From an uncultured Steroidobacter sp. (GTDB taxonomy: Bacteria > Pseudomonadota > Gammaproteobacteria > Steroidobacterales > Steroidobacteraceae), in contig CALLKK010000030.1 of NCBI GenBank assembly GCA_938008435.1, positions 1 to 64,000 of the forward strand: a stretch of DNA of 64,000 nucleotides, in the 5' to 3' direction. The notes under the pieces are model-generated. The model was not told where the DNA came from. It was given only the letters and a program-made list of their open reading frames with translations, and made no database searches. The position numbers and the translations under genes were made by a program. Positions 1-7,541 of the stretch are shown here, in pieces. How positions within the stretch are numbered: the first letter of the stretch is position 1; every line of letters begins with the position of its first letter.

Positions 1-1127
1 AGCTCCATGATGCGCTCGTAGGTTTCCGACAACGTGTCGATGTCGGCAACCCGCACGCACTCGTTTACCTTGTGAATCGTCGCATTGACGACGCCGAGCT
101 CGACGACTTGAGCGCCGGTCGGAGCGATGAAGCGGCCGTCGGAGGTGCCGCCCGTCGTCGACAGCTCGGGGACGCGTCCAGTCTTTTCCTTGACCGCCTG
201 CACGACCGCGTTGGACAGCTCGCCGGGTGGGGTGAAGAAGGGCAGGCCCGAGACGAACCATTCCAGCGTGTAGTTCACCTTGTGACGGTCCAGGATCTCC
301 GTGATCGTCTGTTGCAGCTTCTCGACGGTCTGCTCGGTGGAGAAGCGGATGTTGAAGCGCGCCTTGAGCTCGCCCGGAATGACGTTGGGCGCGCCGGTGC
401 CAGCGCTGATATTGGAGATCTGAAACGTCGTCGGCTGGAAGAATTCGTTGCCCTTGTCCCAGACGCGGCAGGCGAGCTCGGCCAAGGCGGGCGCGGCTGC
501 ATGTACGGGGTTATCGGCGAGGTGCGGGTAGGCCACATGGCCCTGAATGCCGTGCACCGTGAGCTTGCCCGAGAGCGAGCCGCGGCGGCCGATCTTGATC
601 ACGTCGCCGAGCGTATCCGAGCTGGTCGGTTCGCCCACGACGCACCACGTGATCTTCTCGCCGCGCGCTTCCAGCACTTCCATGACGCGCCGGGTCCCGT
701 CGACCGACGGGCCTTCCTCGTCGCTGGTCAGCAGGAATGCGAGCGTGCCCCGGTGATTCGGGTGACGCGCGATGAAGCGCTCGCTGGCGGTGACCATCGC
801 TGCAAGGCCGCTTTTCATGTCGGCGGCACCGCGCCCGTAGAGCACGCCGTCACGGATCACGGGCTCGAACGGATCGGTATGCCATTCCTCGCGCGGCCCG
901 GTCGGCACCACGTCCGTGTGACCGGCGAAGCACAGCACCGGTCCCGACGTGCCGTGGCGCGCCCAGAGGTTTTCCACCGGGCCGAACGGCATGCGCTCGA
1001 GCCGAAAGCCGAGCGCGGCCAAGCGTTCGCCGATGATCTGCAGACAGCCTTGATCTTCCGGGCTGACGGACGGGCGGCGGATCAGCTCTTGCGTAAGAGC
1101 GAGTGCGGGCGAGACGGGGCTGGACAA
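1..1127 (-). CDS. dapE: Succinyl-diaminopimelate desuccinylase (3' end cut by window)
   Basis: Cytoplasmic di-zinc hydrolase of the M20 family that removes succinate from N-succinyl-LL-diaminopimelate in the lysine and peptidoglycan DAP pathway. About 375 codons are visible, close to the full family length; only the last codon or so is outside the window. Metal-site motifs are present: AGHTDVVPTG (His about 70), GRGAADMKSG (Asp about 103), TSDEEGPS (Glu 137-138) and the C-terminal IHKVNE. No ATG lies in a suitable place. I chose a TTG at 1127-1125 because GGAG sits about 8 bases upstream and the first residues (MSSPVSPALALTQELI) match the usual DapE N terminus. It is read away from the divergent pst operon and belongs with dapC and dapD further right. 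Confidence 0.93.
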   Translation of the reverse strand, partial: MSSPVSPALALTQELIRRPSVSPEDQGCLQIIGERLAALGFRLERMPFGPVENLWARHGTSGPVLCFAGHTDVVPTGPREEWHTDPFEPVIRDGVLYGRGAADMKSGLAAMVTASERFIARHPNHRGTLAFLLTSDEEGPSVDGTRRVMEVLEARGEKITWCVVGEPTSSDTLGDVIKIGRRGSLSGKLTVHGIQGHVAYPHLADNPVHAAAPALAELACRVWDKGNEFFQPTTFQISNISAGTGAPNVIPGELKARFNIRFSTEQTVEKLQQTITEILDRHKVNYTLEWFVSGLPFFTPPGELSNAVVQAVKEKTGRVPELSTTGGTSDGRFIAPTGAQVVELGVVNATIHKVNECVRVADIDTLSETYERIME

Positions 1128-1249
1128 GGGGGCGGCTCCGGGGCAGCGGAATGGAAAAGTCGCGGACTTATAGCGAACGCGTTCCTCGTGAGCAAGCGAT
1201 GAGCCGCGGGCGGCGTGCGGCCGGTGCGGGTCATGCGGCGGCAATGCGT

Positions 1250-1267
1250 TCGTCATAGAACTGTCAT
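1250..1267 (+). promoter_or_regulatory. PhoB box upstream of pstS
   Basis: Two heptamers in the 11-base phase of a Pho box: TCGTCAT (1250-1256, two mismatches to CTGTCAT), the spacer AGAA, and a perfect CTGTCAT (1261-1267). It ends 57 bases before the pstS start, where PhoB activates pst operons in proteobacteria. I infer phosphate-starvation induction of pstSCAB. No convincing -10 could be fixed downstream. Confidence 0.8.
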
Positions 1268-1324
1268 GAAGCCTTGGCAGACTGCGCGCCGTAAAGAGTC
1301 GTGCGGTACACCAAGGGGAATCCC

Positions 1325-2329
1325 ATGAAGTTGCGACAGCTCTGCTACGTCTCGGCGGCATTTCTCGCGCTCGTGTCGGCCGCAAGCCCCAAGGCGGCGC
1401 GTGCCGAAGAAACGGTGAAGATCGACGGATCGAGCACGGTGTTCCCGATCGCCGAAGCAGTCGCCGAGGAATTTCAGCTCAGCAAGCGCGGCGGGGTCCG
1501 CGTGACGGTGGGGATCTCCGGGACTGGTGGCGGTTTCAAGCGCTTCTGTCGCGGCGAAGTCGACATCTCGAATGCGTCGCGTCCGATCCTGAAGGAGGAG
1601 ATGGCGGCCTGCCGTGAAGCCGGGGTGAAGTACATCGAGTTGCCGATCGCATTCGACGCACTGACGGTCGTGGTCAATCCCAAGAACACATGGGTCAAGT
1701 CGTTGACGATCGAGGATCTGAGAAAGATCTGGGAGCCGAGCGCCCAAGGGCGCATCACGCGCTGGAATCAGGTCCGTCCTGAGTGGCCTGCGGCGCCGCT
1801 TGTGCTGTTCGGGCCCGGTGCGGATTCGGGCACGTTCGATTACTTTACCGAGGCAGTGAACGGCAAGTCGAAGGCCAGCCGCGGCGATTTCGCGGCGAGC
1901 GAAGACGACAACGTCATCGTCAAAGGGATTGAGGGTAACCCCAATGCGCTCGGCTATTTCGGCTACGCGTACTATTTCGAGAACAAGGAGCGCGTGCGTG
2001 CCGTGCCGATCGTGAACTCGGCGGGCCAGGCGGTAATGCCGAGCTTGGCAGCGGTGAGCGACGGCAGCTACGAGCCGCTCTCGCGCCCGTTGTTCATCTA
2101 CGTGAGCGAGGCCGCCGCGCAACGCGCGCCGGTGCGTGAGCTCATCGAGTTCTTCCTGACAGAAGGACCGGCGCTCGCGCAGGAGGTCGGGCACGTACCG
2201 CTGCCCAAGACGGCCTATCGCCTCGCGCTCCAGCACTTCAAGGACGGCAAGCTCGGGACGGTTTTCGGCGGCGTGCCGGAAGTCGGCGTGACGATCGACG
2301 AGTTGCTCGTGCGCGAAGGAAAGCTTTGA
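1325..2329 (+). CDS. pstS: Phosphate ABC transporter, periplasmic phosphate-binding protein
   Basis: Periplasmic binding protein that captures inorganic phosphate and delivers it to PstCA. The 334-residue product starts with a Sec signal peptide (charged MKLRQ, hydrophobic stretch, likely cleavage after ARA at about residue 27). Typical PstS motifs follow: DGSSTVFPIAEAV near the mature N terminus, SGTGGGFKRFCRGEVDIS, which supplies phosphate-contacting residues, and GADSGTFDYF. An in-frame ATG at 1301 exists, but the ATG at 1325 has AAGGGGAA just upstream and begins the signal peptide. First gene of pstSCAB, preceded by a PhoB box and separated from pstC by a strong hairpin. Confidence 0.93.
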   Translation: MKLRQLCYVSAAFLALVSAASPKAARAEETVKIDGSSTVFPIAEAVAEEFQLSKRGGVRVTVGISGTGGGFKRFCRGEVDISNASRPILKEEMAACREAGVKYIELPIAFDALTVVVNPKNTWVKSLTIEDLRKIWEPSAQGRITRWNQVRPEWPAAPLVLFGPGADSGTFDYFTEAVNGKSKASRGDFAASEDDNVIVKGIEGNPNALGYFGYAYYFENKERVRAVPIVNSAGQAVMPSLAAVSDGSYEPLSRPLFIYVSEAAAQRAPVRELIEFFLTEGPALAQEVGHVPLPKTAYRLALQHFKDGKLGTVFGGVPEVGVTIDELLVREGKL

Positions 2330-2472
2330 GCGGACAGGGGCACGTCAAGCATTGACACGGGAGGGCGATAGTGCTTGAAGCGGGCACCTACGTCCGACGA
2401 CGAGCCTTGAGCTTGCCGCATGTGCGCTTGAGGTCGACGAGGACGGCCCGAAGCAAGTAAAGTGCGCGCCCG

Positions 2473-2499
2473 CGAGGCGCGGCCTAGGGCCGCGCCTCG
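2473..2499 (+). terminator. Strong hairpin between pstS and pstC (attenuator candidate)
   Basis: Perfect 12-base-pair, almost all-GC inverted repeat (arms 2473-2484 and 2488-2499) with a 3-base loop TAG. There is no T-run after it, so it is not a classic intrinsic terminator. It may stabilise the pstS 3' end or reduce read-through, giving more PstS than PstCAB; that role is inference. Confidence 0.55.
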
Positions 2500-2530
2500 T
2501 TATGTCAGCGAACCCAAGAAGCCTAGTCTC

Positions 2531-3454
2531 TTGAGCGATACAGACTTCACTCCGGTTCTCTCGCGCAGTGCCTTGCGCTACCGCAAGATGCGCGATCGCG
2601 TCATCGAGCTGCTGCTGCTTGCGGCCGGGCTCATCGCGGTCTTCACCACGCTGGCGATCGTCGCGATTCTGCTGATCGAATCGAGCGCCTTCTTCAAGCA
2701 CGTGTCCATCGTCGAGTTCCTGACGGACACGATGTGGACGCCGCTCTTCGCCGATGCGCACTACGGCATTCTGCCGCTCGTGGCAGGTACGCTCACCACG
2801 ACCGTGGTGGCGTTGCTCGTGGCGGTGCCCATCGGTACGTTGATCGCGATCTATCTCAGCGAGTTCGCGCCGACGAAAGTGCGCGAAACGGTCAAGCCGA
2901 TCCTCGAGCTCCTCGGCGCCGTGCCGACCGTCGTCTACGGCTATTTCGCGCTGACGATGGTCACGCCGGCCTTGCAGCGGCTGATTCCAGATTTGCCCGG
3001 CTTCAACATGCTGAGCGCAGGGCTCGTCATTGGCCTGATGATCGTGCCGTACGTGAGCTCGCTCAGCGAGGATGCGATGCGTTCGGTGCCGCGCTACATG
3101 CGCGAAGGCTCCTATGCGATGGGCGCGACCCGGCTGCAGACCGCGCTGCACGTCGTGGTGCCGGGCGCCTTCTCGGGACTTGCCGCCGCATTCATTCTCG
3201 GCATCTCGCGCGCTGTCGGCGAGACGATGGTGGTGGCGATCGCCGCGGGCATGCAGCCCAATTTCACGTTCGATCCGCGCGAGCCCGCCGCAACGATCAC
3301 CGCATACATCGTGCAAGTCAGCTTGGGCGACTTGCCGCATGGAAGCATCGGTTACCAGAGCATCTTTGCCGCAGGGCTCGTGCTCATGCTCATGACGCTC
3401 GTGTTCAACGTGATCGGTTACTCGCTCACGCGACGCTTCCGGGAGGCGTACTGA
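2531..3454 (+). CDS. pstC: Phosphate ABC transporter permease PstC
   Basis: Inner-membrane permease that pairs with PstA to form the phosphate channel. The 307-residue product has a first membrane helix near residues 18-42 and about five more, the PstC signature PTVVYGYFALTMVTP, and an EAA-type loop (YAMGATRLQTALHVVVPGA) for contact with PstB. The reading frame is open back to a GTG at 2462, but that start would put the 12-bp hairpin inside the coding region and add an Arg/Pro-rich head unlike the family. I prefer the TTG at 2531 (MSDTDFTPVLS), with AAGAAG upstream; ATG 2588 is a third option. The stop overlaps the pstA start by one base. Confidence 0.88.
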   Translation: MSDTDFTPVLSRSALRYRKMRDRVIELLLLAAGLIAVFTTLAIVAILLIESSAFFKHVSIVEFLTDTMWTPLFADAHYGILPLVAGTLTTTVVALLVAVPIGTLIAIYLSEFAPTKVRETVKPILELLGAVPTVVYGYFALTMVTPALQRLIPDLPGFNMLSAGLVIGLMIVPYVSSLSEDAMRSVPRYMREGSYAMGATRLQTALHVVVPGAFSGLAAAFILGISRAVGETMVVAIAAGMQPNFTFDPREPAATITAYIVQVSLGDLPHGSIGYQSIFAAGLVLMLMTLVFNVIGYSLTRRFREAY

Positions 3455-4398
3455 TGAGTGGGACGTCGATGACCGCGCCTTATCTCGATCCGAAGCACGT
3501 GCGGGAGGGGCTGTCGCGCCGCAAGCTCCTGGATCAAGTGTTCGTGATTGTCGGGCTCATCGTGATGCTCGCGTGCCTGGCGATCCTCGCGGTGCTCTTC
3601 ATCGATCTGGTGATCGATGGTTCCGAACGCTTCTCTTGGGACTTCTTCACGAACTTCGCCTCGCGGCGCGCGGAACGCGCGGGAATTCTTGCCGCATGGG
3701 TCGGCACGAGCCTCATCATGATCGTGACCGCGCTCTGTGCAGTTCCCGTGGGCGTCGCGGCGGCCATCTATCTCGAAGAATACGCGCCGAAGAATTGGTT
3801 TACGGCGATCATCGAGATCAACGTGACGAACCTGGCGGGCGTGCCGTCGATCGTCTACGGACTGCTTGCGCTCGGGCTTTTCGTCTATCAGTTCAACCTC
3901 GGCCAGAGCATCGCGGCGGCGGGTCTGACGCTGGCGCTGTTGATTCTGCCGATCGTCATCGTCGCGACGCGCGAGGCGATTCGCGCGGTGCCGAACGCCA
4001 TTCGCGAAGCGGCATACGGTCTCGGGGCGACGCGCTGGGAAGTCACGAAAGATCACGTGCTGCCTTATTCGACGGGCGGCATTCTCACGGGCATGATTCT
4101 CGGGTTGTCGCGCGCTATCGGCGAGACCGCACCGATCATCACGATCGGCGCGCTCAGCTTCATCGCCTTCCTGCCGGAGTCGCCCTTCAAGAGCGAGTTC
4201 CCGTTCATCTCGTTCGGTTGGCTCGACGATCCGTTCACGGCCATGCCCATCCAGATGTTCAATTGGGTGTCGCGCCCGGATCCGGCATTCCAGGCCAACG
4301 CCGCTGCAGCCGGTGCCATCCTGCTCGGGATGACCTTGCTCATGAACGGCGTGGCGATCTGGATTCGCTATCGCTTCCGCAAGAAGATCAACTGGTGA
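3454..4398 (+). CDS. pstA: Phosphate ABC transporter permease PstA
   Basis: Second permease subunit of the high-affinity phosphate importer, 314 residues with about six membrane helices. The PstA signature GVPSIVYGLLALGLFV and the EAA loop AYGLGATRWEVTKDHVLP are both visible. The ATG start overlaps the pstC stop (TGATG), indicating translational coupling. The N-terminal 25 residues before the first helix are hydrophilic. pstB follows after a short gap. Confidence 0.93.
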   Translation: MSGTSMTAPYLDPKHVREGLSRRKLLDQVFVIVGLIVMLACLAILAVLFIDLVIDGSERFSWDFFTNFASRRAERAGILAAWVGTSLIMIVTALCAVPVGVAAAIYLEEYAPKNWFTAIIEINVTNLAGVPSIVYGLLALGLFVYQFNLGQSIAAAGLTLALLILPIVIVATREAIRAVPNAIREAAYGLGATRWEVTKDHVLPYSTGGILTGMILGLSRAIGETAPIITIGALSFIAFLPESPFKSEFPFISFGWLDDPFTAMPIQMFNWVSRPDPAFQANAAAAGAILLGMTLLMNGVAIWIRYRFRKKINW

Positions 4399-4513
4399 CG
4401 GGCAATCCCACCGGCGGGATTTACACGATCGGTTTCGACGATAGGCAGCAATGCTGGATTCCAGCACATTGGCTCGCGCACAATCGGCGGGGCAGAGCCG
4501 CGAGGAGCAGCCA

Positions 4514-5377
4514 TTGGCAAACGAGCAATCGACCTCAGCCGTTGCGGACGACGAAGCGCGTGCTGCTGGGCCGCGCATCTCGATCTCGGTGGACGAGACG
4601 CGCAAGTCGCGCACGCTGAAAGTAAAGGCCGCCGTCGAGAACCTGAACTTCTATTACGGCCAGCACCGCGCGCTCAAGAATCTCTCCATTCCAATCGCCG
4701 ACAAGCAGGTCACTGCGCTGATCGGTCCGTCTGGATGCGGCAAGAGCACGTTCCTGCGTTGCTTCAACCGCATGCACGATCTGCAGCCGGGCACGCGTTA
4801 CGAAGGCAGCATCACGCTGTATCCGGACAACCTTAATCTCGTCGGACCGGGTATCGATCCGATCGAGGTGCGGATGCGGATCGGCATGGTGTTCCAGAAG
4901 CCGAATCCCTTTCCGAAGTCCATCTTCGAGAACGTCGCTTACGGTTTGCGTCTGCGCGGCGTGCGCAATCGCGCCACGCTGGCCGAGGAAGTCGAGAAGG
5001 CGTTGCGCGGGGCCGCGCTGTGGGACGAGGTCAAGGATCGCCTGCAGGATTCGGCGCTCGCGCTGTCGGGCGGTCAGATGCAGCGTCTGTGCATCGCGCG
5101 TGCTCTCGCGACCAAACCGGAGATTCTTCTGTTCGACGAGCCGACCTCGGCGCTCGATCCGATCGCCACGGCGAAAATCGAAGAGCTCATCTCGACGCTG
5201 CGCGATCAGGTGACGGTGCTCATCGTCACGCACAACATGCAGCAGGCCGCGCGCGTTTCCGACTACACCGCGTTCATGTACCTCGGCGAGATCATCGAGT
5301 TCGACGAGGCGGCCAAGATCTTCACGAATCCGTCGAAGAAAGCGACGGAAGACTACATCACCGGGCGCTACGGCTAA
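4514..5377 (+). CDS. pstB: Phosphate ABC transporter ATP-binding protein
   Basis: Cytoplasmic ATPase that powers phosphate import. Walker A GPSGCGKST lies at about residues 71-80, the ABC signature appears as LSGGQMQRLCIARAL (the common variant in PstB), Walker B is ILLFDEPTSALDP, and the H-loop is VTHNMQQAARV. Two starts compete: ATG 4451, which lacks a clear ribosome site, and TTG 4514, with CGAGGAG about seven bases upstream. I chose TTG 4514 (287 residues); either way there is a hydrophilic N-terminal extension before the ABC domain. It is the last pst gene: a hairpin follows and no phoU is present. Confidence 0.9.
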   Translation: MANEQSTSAVADDEARAAGPRISISVDETRKSRTLKVKAAVENLNFYYGQHRALKNLSIPIADKQVTALIGPSGCGKSTFLRCFNRMHDLQPGTRYEGSITLYPDNLNLVGPGIDPIEVRMRIGMVFQKPNPFPKSIFENVAYGLRLRGVRNRATLAEEVEKALRGAALWDEVKDRLQDSALALSGGQMQRLCIARALATKPEILLFDEPTSALDPIATAKIEELISTLRDQVTVLIVTHNMQQAARVSDYTAFMYLGEIIEFDEAAKIFTNPSKKATEDYITGRYG

Positions 5378-5393
5378 CGCGCTGCGGCGAACA

Positions 5394-5415
5394 GGCCGGC
5401 GCCGCTGCGCCGGCC
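5394..5415. terminator. Hairpin between convergent pstB and dapD
   Basis: Perfect 9-base-pair inverted repeat (5394-5402 with 5407-5415), loop CGCT, followed on the plus strand by CATCTTGT. It sits in the 54-base gap between two convergent genes and probably ends both transcripts. Confidence 0.7.
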
Positions 5416-5431
5416 CATCTTGTCGGTCCGA

Positions 5432-6250
<819 letters not shown>

Positions 6251-6347
6251 GGCGAGAAAATGACCCGTAACGAAAGAAGGGCCGAAGTTTAGCGGCTCTG
6301 CGCCGACGGACAAAGCAACGCGCGGCGCGAGCTGCGGCGACGTGCCG

Positions 6348-7541
6348 TCACTGACCTTTCACGTAGTCTCTGATGCGCTCCGCCGCCTCGATACATTCAG
6401 GCACGCTTGCGACGAGCGAGATGCGTACGCGGCCCAAACCTGGATTGCCCTCGGCGCCTGCGCGCGCGAGATAGCGGCCGGGCAGGAGCGTGACGTGCTT
6501 ACGCGTGAAGAGCTCGCGCGTGAAACGCTCGTCGTCGCCCACGTGCGGCCAGAGATAAAAGCTCGCGTCGGGCAGCTCGACGTCCATGACCTCGCGCAGA
6601 ATCGGCACCACCGCGGCGAACTTCTCACGATACAGGCGCCGGTTCTCGGCGACGTGAGTATCGTCGTTCCACGCGAGGATGCTGGCGAGCTGTGTGTGAA
6701 TCGGCATCGCGCCGCCGTGGTACGTGCGATAGAGCAGGAACGGTTTGATCAGCTTCGGATCGCCGGCGACGAATCCCGAACGCAGGCCCGGCACGCTCGA
6801 GCGCTTCGACAGGCTGTGGAAGACGACGCAGCGTTCGAAGCTCGTGTGTCCCGCGGAAAGTGCGGCTTGCAGCAGGCTCGGCGGCGGATTCGCGTCGTCG
6901 AAGAAGATCTCGCTGTAACACTCGTCGGACGCGATGACGAAGTCGTAACGCTCTGCAAGCTCGAGCGCGCGGCGCAGGTAGTCGAGGCTCGCGACCGCAC
7001 CGGTCGGATTGCCGGGCGAACAGAGGAAGAGCAGCTGGCAGCGTTTCCAGATCGACTCTGGTACGCGCTCGAGATCGGGCAACAGGCCGCGCTCGCGATC
7101 GAGCGGGAGAAAGTACGGCTCGCCGCCGGCGAGGAGCGTTGCGCCCTCGTAGATCTGATAGAACGGATTCGGCATCGCGACGAGCGGTGCGCGCGTGCGG
7201 TCGATGACCGTCTGCGTGAAGGCGAACAGCGCCTCGCGCGTGCCGTTCACAGGCAGCACCATCGATTCGGGATCGACGCTGCCCGACGGCAGCGCGAAGC
7301 GTCGCGTCAACCAAGCGGCGACAGCGGCGCGCAGCTCGGGCAGGCCGAGCGTGCTCGGATAGCTGCCGAGCGTGTTGAGGTGCTGCGTCAGTGCGTCGAG
7401 CACCAGGGCCGGCGGCGCGTGCCGCGGCTCGCCGATCGACATGGAAATGTGCTTGACGCCTTCAGGCGGTTTGGCGCCGGCAAGCAGCGCGCGCAGCCGT
7501 TCGAAGGGATACGGCTGCAACTTCTCGAGCAGAGGATTCAT
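6348..7541 (-). CDS. dapC: Succinyldiaminopimelate transaminase
   Basis: PLP-dependent class I/II aminotransferase that converts N-succinyl-2-amino-6-ketopimelate to N-succinyl-LL-diaminopimelate. The 397-residue product contains the family motif SLSKRSSVPGLRSGFVAG with the PLP-binding lysine, LCSPGNPTGAV (cofactor and substrate site) and ASDECYSEIFFD, where Asp pairs with the PLP ring. The ATG start overlaps the end of glnD by four bases (ATGA), and dapD lies just downstream. This context makes the DAP-pathway assignment much stronger than generic aminotransferase similarity. Confidence 0.92.
   Translation of the reverse strand: MNPLLEKLQPYPFERLRALLAGAKPPEGVKHISMSIGEPRHAPPALVLDALTQHLNTLGSYPSTLGLPELRAAVAAWLTRRFALPSGSVDPESMVLPVNGTREALFAFTQTVIDRTRAPLVAMPNPFYQIYEGATLLAGGEPYFLPLDRERGLLPDLERVPESIWKRCQLLFLCSPGNPTGAVASLDYLRRALELAERYDFVIASDECYSEIFFDDANPPPSLLQAALSAGHTSFERCVVFHSLSKRSSVPGLRSGFVAGDPKLIKPFLLYRTYHGGAMPIHTQLASILAWNDDTHVAENRRLYREKFAAVVPILREVMDVELPDASFYLWPHVGDDERFTRELFTRKHVTLLPGRYLARAGAEGNPGLGRVRISLVASVPECIEAAERIRDYVKGQ

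Noticed and set aside
72..1202. A 376-codon plus-strand frame at the left edge
   Set aside because: It is the shadow of dapE, whose active-site motifs are clear on the minus strand.
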